Positions 1 through 12,100 of a stretch of DNA of 64,000 bases are shown one piece after another. Every line of letters starts with the position of its first letter. Within the stretch, counting starts at the first letter, position 1. A program made the translations under genes and the position numbers. The notes under the pieces were generated by a model. It was not told the origin of the DNA, ran no database searches, and saw only the letters and a program-made list of their open reading frames with translations. Location: assembly GCA_029204225.1 (NCBI GenBank), contig MU831886.1, positions 1 through 64,000 on the forward strand. Direction: 5' to 3'. The DNA comes from Diphasiastrum complanatum (Eukaryota; Streptophyta; Lycopodiopsida; Lycopodiales; Lycopodiaceae).

Positions 1-47
1 GAGAGAGAGAGAGAGAGACCCCCCCCCCCGAGAGTGTAGAGAGAGAA
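1..47. repeat. GA microsatellite with C-run
   Basis: The window opens in a GA dinucleotide run (1-18), then a run of about ten C and a short imperfect GAGA tract. It is a simple repeat cut by the window edge, so its full length is unknown. Confidence 0.9.
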
Positions 48-856
48 CCCACCAACGTACCCACTGCTAGCAAAGTCTCTCAGGGGCAGTTAGCACCCCT
101 GAGATGGAGTGCCAATTGCCCACCAAAAGAAATTTAGCATTTTTTGGTGAAGTAATCCTGAGTCCAGGGAACAAATTGTGTAGGAATAGGTTGTTTATAA
201 TCTCATACAATCTTCCTCTCATAAAGCCATTACTCTGAAAAGCAAGAACGATGTTTCTGACCTCATCCATAAAAGTATCCTGTTCGCTACAACAATACAT
301 GGTAGCAATAATTTGAGTGACAATAAGTTTATACGAGTTCATAATCGGCCTATTGGCAATCAATTGTATATATTGGAAAAACGAAAACGGAAGTTCCCTT
401 CGCTTGTCAATTTTTTCATTAGAAACTTACCTGATAAAGAATCAAAGGTAGTGGTAATATTCAAAAAGTTGACCGTATTATCAGAAGCGTCGTCATTTTT
501 CTATCAAGGGATAGATCCGTAAGGCATTATCATCGGCACGAGATTGCTCCTTGCCCAGAAATAAAAGAGCATCTGTGTTGTTTATGAAACAAATATCATC
601 AATATAACGGAAAGTATGCTTGAAGGCATGTAGGTATTCCACCTTTCCAAGTCTGGTGAGTCTTTTCATAAAATGTAATTCATAGAATGACAGATACCAG
701 TTGCACCATGTAGGGAATAGGCAAAACCCATAGGAATACCACAGACCTGTTTCCAAGTCTGTTTTCTAATCTTACTATGCAATCAGTATATCGTTATATT
801 GGCAAAGAGGTTCCATATCAATCACAGCCCCATTATCAGTTTGATTGTTAACCCAT

Positions 857-944
857 TTCCAATCAAATTGTTTAAGACTCGGTTTCCATTGATAGGCAAG
901 CTTTTTGTTTTTACAAGACTTGAATGCATACCTGATCATTCTCC

Positions 945-976
<32 letters not shown>

Positions 977-1077
977 TCCAATCAAATACGTTTAAGACTC
1001 GGTTTCCATTGATAGGCAAACTTTTTGTTTTTACAAGACTTGAATGCATACCTGATCATTCTTCGTATTATTATTTT
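857..1077. repeat. 120-bp tandem duplication around a TAA microsatellite
   Basis: A stretch of about 100 bp at 857-957 recurs at 977-1077 with period 120 and very few differences. A (TAT/TAA)n microsatellite at about 944-976 lies between the copies. It sits inside the minus-strand RT relic, so it arose after or during that element's decay. Slippage at the microsatellite is a likely cause. Confidence 0.9.
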
Positions 1078-3712
1078 TAGCCCATCAATTAAGAGGAATA
1101 TTCTCATAGCATTTTGCGATGTCAGTATACCACATCGAAGTGATTTTGTTTGACACATTAAGATAAAATTCAGTGGATGAATCACACTGCCAGAATAGGT
1201 TGGTATCCACATTTAGGATACTCCGGTATGAGGTTGCCTTAAGGCCTGCCCTCTCCATAAGGAGAGGAGTCAGTACACCAAGAGCTCCAGAAATAAACGT
1301 GGCCACCTTAGAAAAATAGCAGTCATGTGCGTTTGTAATCCATCTGAACGCATTTTTATGTGCTTTGAAAGTACAAAGTAAGAAAGGTAATTCTTCTTTC
1401 CCTATTAGAAAATCAGGTATTTTAGTAGCAAACGTATCTCGGATCTTAACCATAGCCATGTCTAGTGTATTATTATTTTCTTTCAAAAACAGGGCAAAAT
1501 TTGGACTAGACAGTCTAACCAAAGCCAAATTCCTTACAAAGCAGATGCACATAAAACACGGGTTATGTTGAGCCTTATCCACACCATTTACATACAGATT
1601 GGTAGTAATCCAATTACGCCCATCAATGGCATTTGTAAGTTTGTTATTCATTATACTTTTTCCATGCAGCCACTTCGTATTTTTCAAAAAGTTTGTTACA
1701 GTATCTTTGCAAATCAAGGCATGTTCCATAACAGTTTCATGATCAATATTTTGATAAGTAGGTAAAAAACTTGCCAATTCAAGCCATCCACGATAAAGTT
1801 CTAAAGCTACCTCATTTATTTTAAATTGGCGCAACGAGATGTGATTAAGTCCTTTGTTGAAGTCATTCTTTAAAACTTTGCTTCTAATAATTCCAGTATC
1901 CATCGAGACAATATGCCCAAAAATTCCTGGAAATGAACTTTTTAAAACGTTTATTGTCGGCGCAAGTACAAGGTGGAATGTTGTCAACATCGAAATGTCA
2001 AAAGACTTGAAAGGGTTTATACCATTCATGCTTCAAATGTGAAAGTAAGACCAACCAAATTCAATAAGCTCAAAAGTCTCATCAATATGACAAAAATCTG
2101 AAGTAAGGTTTCAGCATATAGTCGTTTAACATCAATCTCTCAAAGCATCTGTTATAGTAACGTAAATGCAAAAAAAACTTCCCTCTGTCTCTTCTAACCA
2201 CAAGTCGTCGTTTACCAGTATTATTGACCTCCAATATCCTTGTTTCTTCTATGTCCTCCTGCACATGGATCAATCACGGTAAAAGTTCAACTTTCTGATA
2301 GGAAGATCCCCCTTACTGCCACTGCTTTGCCCTTCTTTGCCTTTGTTCAGAAAGTACTTTCTCTTCCTGTTATTGCCACTGCCTGATATGACTGAGCTTG
2401 GATTGTTCAGATTGAAGGAACCCATTATTTTGCTAGTATTCTGGAAGTATTTGTCTTGCAAGGTAGAGAAGCTGGGTTTTTTCAAAAGGCATTCAACTTT
2501 TCGAACGTTTTCAGCGTCGCCAAGGTGTGCAAGGAGCTTAGCAGTAGGGTTTATGGAAAGTTCAATGGCAGCATCAATCATGTATTGCCGGATGTACAGA
2601 AAGACAAGGTGGGACTTGACAACCTCTCTAGCAGGTTTATGCAACCAAAGGAAGAAGGCAGTAAGCTGATTTTGTAGAGACGCACCAGGAAAAAAAATGG
2701 AAAGATTATTCATTATGTATCAGATAGAGTGATCAAACCATATGATAGAAGAATTGTTTTTGCATTTATCACCGCATCTGCACTTTAAAAAAGGTCTTTT
2801 TTAGTTCCAAATTCTAGCTTGATGCAGGTTCATTCTGTTAAAGCCAGTGTCAAAATGGCCTCTAGTTCTGGCCTAGGTCTGCTCAGAAGGACATCTTGAA
2901 GGTTTAAATCTGCTCATCTTGATGACAGTATCAAAGGCAATAGGAGTATCAAAAGAAGGATTCTTATGCAAAGCAGCAAGCTTGCATGCTTGGACTTCTA
3001 CATCAGTGAGATGAGCAAGAGCGATCCAGAGCTCAATTGAGATAGGTGCTAGGAAGTTGACAAAGGGAAGGCTCCAAAGCTTATAAGCAGTTTTTGTAGA
3101 TCTCAATGATACGACTTGGTACCAACAGTACTTGGCAACTATTGGCCTGACAAAATTCGAAGGCAGATTGATTGCCTACATCACAGATTTCTTGTGAGAA
3201 GCACTGTCTTCATCAAGGTCTTCGGTAAAAATCGTGATGTGAAGTAGGAGCAGTAGAAAGGACAGGGGTATCAGTAGAGGAGTCACCATTTTTCTTTTTC
3301 CAGGCAAGCAAATACTTTTCGAATATGCGTATTACAGAACTTTTCTTTAGCAGCAATTTGTTCAGCATAGTTTGAGAGGTCCATATAAATTTTTTCAACC
3401 ATGCTAAGGATTTCCTTCTTTTTAATAAAATCCGTTTAAATTTTGATCCAATCCATGATGCACATCAAATCAACAAGGCAAAGAATTTTATCATCCGGGC
3501 CAGCAACATTACAAGTAGTTATATCATAAGCAGTAATCAATTTGTGAACTTCAATAGCTTTCTTCATGCAACATATAATAGTCTGAACAAAAGGACTAGG
3601 AGGAGGAAGGGGCTCCCCATAGCCAAGAGTCACTGTATCATGAAACCATCCTGTGGACTACACAATACAACAGACCTTGTTAGCCATAAAATACAAGTAA
3701 AGGTTTGGTACT

Positions 3713-3737
3713 ACCCCGACCAAAGGGTAGTCGGGGT
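3713..3737. other. Short perfect hairpin
   Basis: ACCCCGAC at 3713-3720 is followed nine bases later by its exact complement GTCGGGGT at 3730-3737. This is a compact eight-pair GC-rich stem at the upstream edge of the minus-strand RT relic. It may be an element end structure; no function can be assigned. Confidence 0.6.
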
Positions 3738-5560
3738 GGCATCAGAGATGCTAAAGAGAGAGTAACAAGATTTCACATAATCCCTCTTGACGAGTCAAGA
3801 CCAAACCCTTTGAACCCTTCAATTTATAGCATAACAGGTAAAAATACAGCTGTATAAAGTTTAACAGTACAGAGTACCATAAAGCGAAGCAAGTTTTAGG
3901 ACACCTAGCTGTTACCTGCCACCATCCCACACAACAAAACCGCACAAGTTAGTCGCGTGAGGAAAACAAGTGTCATAGCTGAGCATCAGTTGTTATCCAT
4001 GTCCGAAACAAGATTCACTACTTTATCAGCTAGATTGCATTAACACCAAGTACGTCCAATCTTCTAAATTAGCAACACATTCCGCCCTTTAACGAAGCCG
4101 TATCTTTTATTACACAGATGGACAACAACTTGACGTCGGTCACAGTGCTAGGTACTAGAGCACCTCCGTGCTATACTAGCCCCATGAATTTCCCGTACCA
4201 CTTTTTCCGGGAATCCAAGCACCGAACAACTTGGGCAATTCCATGCCATTCAAGTGTACCATAGTCGAGTCCTGTAAGCGTACGTGACTTATCTTATAAC
4301 AACTGGACTTAGGATGCCGAGAAATTTTTTTTATAATAACTCAAGCCTATGTTAACCAAAACGCATGCATGACCAACAGTTATCAGATTTAATACCCGAA
4401 ATCCCTTACAAGCAAGATTTATAGTATTATTACAAATGCATGAGTAATCATGAGTTAGGATGCCCTCTGTATCGGTGATATTCCATACTGCATCGTACTT
4501 GAATGAGAGTTGAAGTAATCTCTTGCGAACTATCCATCTTCAGCTGCTTTTAACGAATCACCTACGTGCTAAAAGCATTCAAACCGAAAGTGAAGGGTTA
4601 CCCATAACGTACTTTTTAAAGACTCATAGGGTCATCACCAATAATTACTTGCTTTTCTGAAGATTAGTGACGTAGCTTTTGGGTTGTGCACATTCCCCAC
4701 CATATACAGATTATCAACGATTATAACCACTTATCTCAAGCGCGTACAATCATTCGAAACATACTTAGTACTGCTAACTTTCCCATACTCACAGCTATGA
4801 TCATATTAGTTATCATAGGTGGATAACCTCATAGTTTCTATCATATCAAGAGAGCATTAGCAGGAGCAATATTACGTGAAAGGTTATAGCCAACCGAGCT
4901 TTATAAGAGCATTCTAAACAACCATGTTTATGCTATAGCTTATGATATCTGCATGAAACACTTGAAAGGACAGCGAAATCGCATTCTGAATTATTTGGTG
5001 AAAAATGCCTGAGACATAGCTCATACCACGAGCTATAGCAAATCGCACTAAATGCAGTCATTTTAAAGTAAAATATCAACGCTGGCCAGCGGCCAAATCC
5101 GCCTCAGGGAGGGCGCTGGCCAACGGCCATCCATTCCTTATAAAACTTGATAATGATAATGAACAGTAAGCTTGTTGTTTAACGCCAATCACAAGCCAAT
5201 AAAAGTTGATAGAATACCTGAAAACTTGCCCACTTTTGCTCCTCGGAACAACGTTTGATCGTAGGAGTATCCAATGACAGTATACAAGCCGATTGTTTGC
5301 TACTACACAAAGATATTCACAGTAAACTACAAGCATTCATCGTAAAGTTTCGCTTACATCTTTCATTACCAACGAGCTATCATTTCTCAAATCAATCTCA
5401 CCTTTGTTTGCAATATTACTCCACCGATGCCTTTCCAATAGCAAACACGAGCATTCTCTCCAATCACAATCACAACATGGTAGAGCACCAGGAGAGCAAA
5501 AAGGAGGGAGAAAGAGAGAGCAAGAAAGCATAAGGAGAAGTGACTAGGGTTATGTGATTT

Positions 5561-5572
5561 CCCTTTTTATAG
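5561..5572 (-). promoter_or_regulatory. Candidate minus-strand TATA box
   Basis: On the minus strand this reads CTATAAAAAGGG, a good plant TATA box. A small inverted repeat (CACTTAG, five bases, CTAAGTG, at 5583-5601) lies just upstream on that strand, and a pyrimidine-rich leader-like stretch follows downstream. It could be the promoter of a minus-strand repeat element whose body lies to the left. There is no transcript evidence. Confidence 0.25.
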
Positions 5573-5582
5573 AACCAGAGGA

Positions 5583-5601
5583 CACTTAGGTGTACTAAGT
5601 G
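5583..5601. other. Inverted repeat, 7-bp arms
   Basis: CACTTAG and CTAAGTG are separated by five bases. The site lies next to the candidate minus-strand TATA box and could be a factor-binding palindrome or an element terminus. Only the sequence symmetry is seen. Confidence 0.5.
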
Positions 5602-5835
5602 CAGATTGTTGCCCATCGTTAGATTAATTGTCCATAATGTGCACAAATCTTGGCCATTGAAAGGTTCACATATTTCCCACCATTTAAAAAAAAAAAACTT
5701 TTTCTATTATGTGGGGTCCTTTATCATAGTAAGGCATTTTTTTGCCCCCACTAGTAAATAAGGTTAGTACGCGACATTTACAATCCACAAAGGCTTGCGA
5801 AGCGAATGAACCGATATACGTATGTAGCAGAGCCC

Positions 5836-5837
<2 letters not shown>

Positions 5838-5909
<72 letters not shown>

Positions 5910-5920
5910 AAGAAAGAAAG
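5838..5920. repeat. GA microsatellite passing into GAAA repeats
   Basis: About 34 GA units run to 5905, followed by four GAAA units to 5920. Glu-Arg or Ser-Leu frames across it are microsatellite artefacts, not genes. On the minus strand it reads as a CTTT/CT tail directly 3' of a LINE-like tail, so it may have grown from a LINE 3' end. Confidence 0.95.
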
Positions 5921-6010
5921 CTTTATTAATGTCTTTTCCATGCCAAAAAGCATATAAGACTAGTAAATGTACATGTCAAGTATGTGGTAACCGTAGGAGT
6001 GTATGAAACG
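5921..6010 (-). mobile_element. LINE 3' tail fragment
   Basis: This stretch resembles 27469-27540, the 3' tail of the minus-strand LINE-B, with conserved words TGCCAAA, GCATATAAGACTA and ATGTCAAGT in order. On the minus strand it carries an AATAAA signal and then passes into the CTTT/CT microsatellite, as expected for a LINE 3' end. It is a severely 5'-truncated insertion ending about 90 bp before an ARMC7 splice acceptor. Confidence 0.6.
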
Positions 6011-6097
6011 TCTCCAAGACTATAAGAGAAATACAAATCTAACTCTAACGTGAAGAGAGAACCTCTTTGTCATTTACCTTGATTCTTACATGTGCAG

Positions 6098-6171
6098 AAT
6101 TTAAGGAGCAAATTGTGGCACATCTTGCAAACTTTTCCTATGACCCTTTCAATTATGATCACTTCCGTAAG
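6098..6171 (+). CDS. ARMC7-like, first visible coding exon
   Basis: The acceptor is a pyrimidine-rich tract ending TGTGCAG at 6091-6097. The exon carries two bases of a split codon and 24 codons, including the family block [14 protein letters not shown], then GTAAAA. It ends between codons (phase 0). The two leading bases show that at least one further coding exon lies upstream. Confidence 0.88.
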
Positions 6172-9100
6172 GTAAAATCAAAACTCCTTTGTGTGGCCAT
6201 TCTTCTTTTCACCATTCACATACATGCTTTTGTTTTTTTAACATAGTTTTCCTTTGTTGTTATTCTTGAATTGAGAATATGCCATGTTTGTTCGTTTTTC
6301 ATTTTTTGATGTCTTTCCAAGTTCACTATTGATTGCTTCCAATGAATGAAGTTTATAGAATTTTCAAATTTTAGCTAGATAGTCCCAAACTGTGGCATGT
6401 TGGTTGATGATTTCCTCCGTCTTTTTTGAGCTTTGGAGTTTGATTCCACTAAGGCAAACATGGACAGGAAAAAAAGTTGGTTAGACAGATACATAATGCT
6501 TTCAAAAGCTCACCTAAATTAGACATTTACAAGTCTAAAGTTTGAGCTTGTGCATTACTTATATGTATACACCTACTATTTATACAAGACACTTACTACT
6601 AGACAGATATATGAAACTTTCACAAGTTGAGCTGAATTAGATGTTTACAATTCCAAAGGTTGAGCTTGTACATTACTTACTTGTAGATACCTACTATGTT
6701 CCTGTCGCTCAAGGCCTTAATCGATTACATTTGGATATAAATTACATTAGGTCTTAATTCTGGCCATTAGTCACTAGGTTAGGGACTCATCCGTTCATCT
6801 AGCTAGGTGACCTTTCAAAAAGGCAAGGTGACTTGAAGAGCCTATATTTACCATCTTTAATTGCCATAGAGAACCTAGTGAGCTGCTTTGAAGAGAGTAT
6901 TCCCTCCCGTTGCGTTGCCTTTTAAAAAACAGTACTCATTATAGTGATCTAGCTTGGATTTAAGAGAGTTTGCATGATGTGAGAAACTCCAAAGCCAAAG
7001 AGCTTATCATTATGCATTGTGCTTTTTTGTTACTCTAATAGTCTGATTTTTCGTTGTCTGCTTGATCCTACCCTGTGTTGCAGCGGATCGCGATCCGCTG
7101 TGCGATCCGGAACGTCAGCGATCCGCGACCCGGATCGCAAATTTTTTTTTTTTTTTTTTTGAGTTTAATACTAACTAAAATGGTGGACATGCTTTTCCAA
7201 TAGATATTAGAAATCAGTTTTGAATGGTGTTCTGATGCCAATGGTTTGCAGATCTACTGATTCCGTTTTCTGTTAGAAAATGATAAAAAGAGTTAGAAGG
7301 AGCCTTCCTTAGACTGGTGGGAATTGTATACTTCTTTTGGACTAGCTGAAATAGGGGGTTCGGGGGGCGGTAGCCCCCCGGTGGGGGTTTGGGGGTCAAC
7401 GCCCCCCAACAGCGGGGTCTAGGGGCTGCCGGTAGACCCCGGCCCCCGACGGTAAGGCCTCTTCATGATTTGGCCTTCCAACTCCCTAAGTGAAAACACA
7501 CTTTTTGGTGTTTCGCACCCGAAACAGTCGGCAAACTACACAGTCATAATGCTCTCAATAAGAGCTTTCATCTGATACCCATATTGCCTAAAAAAATTTC
7601 CAAAAAAAAAAAAATGATTCTGCGCAATTCTGGGAAAATCCCGAAACGCGATTTTGATTGCGATTCTGAATCGCGGTGCATCTATGGATGAAACCATCTA
7701 CTGATGTCCAAATTTCTGAAACCATATGAAAATGCAGCCAATTTTCTTAAACCATCTATTGATGTCCAGATTTCTAATCAATGTAGCCTGCAGCCATCTG
7801 AAACCAAGCAACAGATCTGCATAACAATTGCTTTTTTGATATCCTTTCACATGATACCCATATTGGCAACTATACCAAAAAAAAAAAAATTTGCGTTCCG
7901 GGAAACCCTAATGGGAAATCCCAGATCGCGTTCCGGAACGTAGACTGCAACTATGGCTTGATCTAATAGATCTTTTATTTGTGAGATTGCTTGACATGAG
8001 TGCTAGATCGATCACCAGTGAGTTTCTTATGTTTTTGTGTCGCCCGCTTTTGTAGGCCCCAGGGGAAATTGATCTTGTGCTCCCAAAGAGTATCAATTTC
8101 CCACTTTTGTCACCAAAAAAAACAAAAAAGTGCTAACCATTTTCAAAAGTAAAAAATTAGGTTTTCTAGAGTTGGTTCGCAGCAAAAGGGCAAAAAAGAA
8201 TTACTTCTCCAAGGGTACAAAATGGGAAAACAATAGAAATCAAATATTCATTCTTAAGTATGCAAACTATTTTTCAAATAGAGGATATTGGAATTTGGAA
8301 CCATCACACGTCTCTAACATAGACTTTTGTATATCCTCCTAAACCTCCTTAGAGCCTTTGGCATCCTAGATATGAGGAATAATATTACCCTTACAAAAAG
8401 ATTAATGAGCCTTTCCACCTCTATAATCAAATGTTTAACCTCTCATGCTATTTTGTCCCATGATCATTGTCCATGAAAATATTTTGCCTTTTGAACTTCC
8501 ACACAGTATAAGTAAGCCCTTATAACTTGCCAGGTTCCTCCAAGATAGAATCACCAAGACTTGCCATCTTCACAAACTATCGAAACTTGCTCGCAAAAAC
8601 TTGACCCATAAAACTTTGCCAAATATGAAGGGTTTGAATAAAACTTGATTTTTTATGAAGGTTTGTTGATTTTGGACTATGGTACCGCCCGTTTGCCAAA
8701 CCCTTTGAATGGAGTTGGCCACTCACCCTTTTACTCTTCAAGTCACAGTGCACACTTCTAGAGGATTTTTGAAGGCTAAAAAAAAAAAAAACCTTTTCAG
8801 ACCTTTGTCATCTCTTCCACCTACGAAGAGCAATGCTTTTTTGTTTTGGGGGTAAGGCACACGTCTAAGGCCCTTCCCCGTCATGAAAATTTTTATTTTA
8901 TTTTTCTACACGCACCTTTGGTGTAAGAAACTGTTAAATTTTGTGACGCGCACCTTCCACCGGCACGCAGAAGGTGCATGTAAATTCTGGTTTTTTGCTT
9001 TCTAAATTTTTGTACAAGCAAACTGCGCTCAAGGAGGTGCCACAAATTTCTTTGTGAAAAGAAAAAAGTGATTTTACGCGTGGGAGAACATCCTCTTCCC

Positions 9101-12100
9101 ATGATTATTAGGGACTCAGGAGTATTGAGAGAATCCACCAAATGTCTCTCCAATCCTCCAACATTTTGAGCAATAGCTATGGGAAATCTCTCTCCCACTG
9201 AACTAGCTCTAAATCTTTGCTCAAGTAACGATCACTTGTTTACTTGTCAATAAAAGATTCAACAACTGCATTAGGCTGAAAACTGTCCACACTTCGCAAG
9301 CTGCAAGTAGGGATCATTAATGGCTTCATCAGGCCTGAACCTATCCATTTAATCACCACTGTTTTCAGTGACCCACAAGTGCCTTGTTTTAGACAGTATT
9401 AGTTCTCCAACAGAGGCCTAAGAGAGGGAAAAACTACTATGGATCTCAATGTTTAGCGTCCTATTGCAGCCATATATCAGCCCTGCTGATGGTGTGAATC
9501 TTCACACTCCTAGGCTTGTCCTCATGTGTGCTGCTTTTGTAAAAAAAAAATTTGAGAATAAAGATGCTCCATGTAGAATGTGCTCAGATTGATATATGTA
9601 CATGCATCAAGGAAACGAAAAACAGATAATCACATGTGCATGTGTAAGAAAAGACGTCTTTTGCAATAGAACCATAATTCCAGAACATTCAAAATGCCTA
9701 TATCCCGAACAATGTTCCAAATATTCTGTTTTGGAAGGTGAGGTTAGCATTCGTAAAGGTACCACTTTTGAATACGAAGAAGTAGAATGGAGCCAACAGG
9801 ATAGTCTATTAAGGCTCTTTCTGTGTTGACCCTGAAAAGCTTTTTGATGTATCATGTTATGGATATCATTTGCAAAAAAGTGACCTCAAAATGATTTTCA
9901 GTAGACATTGTATTTTTTATTTTACCTTCCTAGTCAAAATGGTTTGGTTGATTATGCAGCTTCATATATTGGACCTGTTTTTGGACTGCTTGACTGAACC
10001 AAATGCGAAGTTGGTGGAATTTGCTCTTGGTGGAATCTGCAATTGCTGTCCGGGTAAGTAGGCTATGCTAAAGATTTGATTGTATGTTTGTTGAAATGAA
10101 AGGCTGAGCACTCAACCAAAAAGCATCATATTTGTGCTGGGTTAACTGAATATTTTGATGATGGCATTGGGGCAGCTCCTAACTTAGATTGGAAACAACA
10201 ATGAGTTAGCATCACCTATGTTCCTTAGTCAAGATCTTGATGATGTTTTGAGAGAAATTGTGACAGGGAGCGAGACTGGGGGCACCCATTTTCTCACACC
10301 ATTATGAGCACACAAGAAAGGGTATTGGTTTTAGTTTTATCAGGCAAAAAATACTACCAGCTATGCTTATGGGATTGTGTCTCAGGTTGCTTGGGTGCCA
10401 CATTGCTCATGGGTTGCCCATGCACCCAAATTTAAAATAAAAATAAAAATTGTGTGATTGAGAGTGCACTGGGTCCAAACCTATGCATGCTTCAAAGGCA
10501 TGAGCACCCCCAACTCATGGCTGCCAGGGCACCCAACTATGCATACTTCAAAGACATGAGCACCCACCCCCAATTACAAAGGAAAAAATTTGTGTAGCCG
10601 ATGTCACACTCAGCTCAAATCTGTGTCAACGATTCCTTTATACAATTCTGAGCTTTTGGTAAAAAGACACGTTAGTGGTTTAGGTTTCCAGTGCCTACTA
10701 CACTGACCCAAAGTGGTTAATGGCTAAAATTCTCTGTAAAATCAGAAGAAGAAATTTGTATAGAGATTTGAATAGGCTACAATCATCAACGTAATGTTCA
10801 TCATAATTTGGGTGGTATGCGGCTGATCACAAGCTTGTTGTTCTTCACATGTCTGATAGGTCTCCGACTTGGGACTTTTTGAACACATTGACTTATTTGC
10901 TTTCTAGAACTCTTCTTTTTCTGATCAAATTGTTTCTTTCTACACTTGAAAGCAAAATGACTATATTTACTTCTTTCTACTCTCAAAAGCAAAATGACCA
11001 TATTTTCCACAACAATTTTAGCTATTTGCCTTCTAGAAGTAGATGAAGACGAGCTGCTGCTTTGCCCATCAATCATTTGTAACTTTGATAACTTCTATTC
11101 CATGTCTTAAACCCTCTTGTAGAAACTCGTGGACAGCCAAGGAGAATATTCAGTATTGCTTACAAAAGTGTCTCATACAAATGGGATGCACACATATATA
11201 TAGTCCAAGATGACTATCTAACTTCATGACTATTGGCTATCCAACTACTTAACCATTGGCTTTCCAACTACTTGACTATTGACTATCCAACTTTCTATAA
11301 GTTACATAGAAAGAATAGGTACCTCCAATATGTCAAGTTGGGGTACTTAATGTCACAATTAGGCCTAGTGGACCCATGAGTCCCTACCAAGTTAATTTCA
11401 TACTAACTTAGCTAACTCTAAGTTTAGTAGGCCTAATATAATAAATGACCATGGTTACACAACTCTCGACCTTTTGGGTCAAAGTAACCTATGGTAATGT
11501 AAGCAATTCCATTTACATTCCAACAGTGAAAGCAAGCAAGGTTTTAAGGTAATGTGATGTCTTTTCTCTCTTTCTTTTGAGAATGCTTTGTGTGATTGAA
11601 TAGTTAAGATCCTGGATCCTTAGGCTTCTATTTCCTACATGGTATCAGAGCCTTTAGGTGATCATATTGCTTGCAGGAGGGTGCCCAATAGGAAATAGGA
11701 AGCTGTTACGAGCTCGTAACCAATGCCGAACCCTAGAGAACACAGATAGGTCAGATACCACAGTCAGGGTCGTGTCCAGCGTACATGACCAACAGGGCAA
11801 GACAGTGTGAGTAGTGTGCCCCAGCACGGTCCATAGCCATGGCGGGCCTAACACAGCCTAGGGACCCTGTCAGCAGGATAGGGCCCCCAGTTGGGTCCCG
11901 ACGTGCAGTCGGCCACGTCAGTGCCACGTGGTCGACACTTGGCAGTAGCATGCTACCAGTCCTCACACTGGGCTAGGAGGGGCTTACTCTATATCAGGGA
12001 GTAGGCAAGGTTGGGTGGATCAGTTTGTGTTTGCCCTACTGTGGTGTTAGGATCTATTACACTGGTATCAGAGCCATCTCCATCTTTGGGAATTCAGTTT

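Larger units (their letters stand above)
67..3750 (-). mobile_element. Fossil Penelope/TERT-type reverse transcriptase element
   Basis: Minus-strand coding remnants run from about 3750 down to 67. In coding order there is an N-terminal part rich in basic residues (about 3630-2080), a palm region (about 2030-1085) ending near the metal-binding Asp in YTDIAKCYENIP, a GIPMG-type motif near 735, the catalytic RYIDDICF near 600, and a helical thumb-like part (about 363-170). The YIDD box with the DIAKCY and GIPMG motifs fits the Penelope/TERT branch better than LTR or LINE RTs. I saw no GIY-YIG endonuclease, long terminal repeats or target duplication. It is broken, with several breaks, and looks old. 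A domesticated rvt-type gene relic is an alternative. The family call rests on motifs only. Confidence 0.5.
3751..5837. other. No gene seen; palindromes and one TATA-like site
   Basis: About 2.1 kb without a supportable coding region. Open frames here have no family features and read through low-complexity purine tracts. Visible structures are the palindrome GCTGGCCAGC at 5081-5090 with a near repeat of its context about 33 bases on, an inverted repeat at 5583-5601, and a minus-strand TATA-like site near 5568. The missing N-terminal ARMC7 exon was looked for here and not found. Confidence 0.6.
6172..9959 (+). other. ARMC7-like intron, 3.8 kb
   Basis: GT-AG intron in phase 0. Besides the foldback-like element at 7079-7960 it holds no recognised gene. 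The rest (6172-7078 and 7961-9959) is AT-rich with many homopolymer runs. A plus-strand open frame at 9596-9829 has no family features and I do not call it a gene. The acceptor is ATTATGCAG at 9951-9959. Confidence 0.8.

Noticed and set aside
775-1212. Ile- or Tyr-rich open frames
   Set aside because: Produced by the TAA microsatellite and the 120-bp duplication in the RT relic.
5684-6006. Open frames of Glu-Arg or Ser-Leu repeats across the GA tract
   Set aside because: They are translations of a dinucleotide microsatellite and have no other protein features.
9596-9855. Overlapping open frames on both strands in an ARMC7 intron
   Set aside because: No domain, no splice support and both strands open, as expected by chance.
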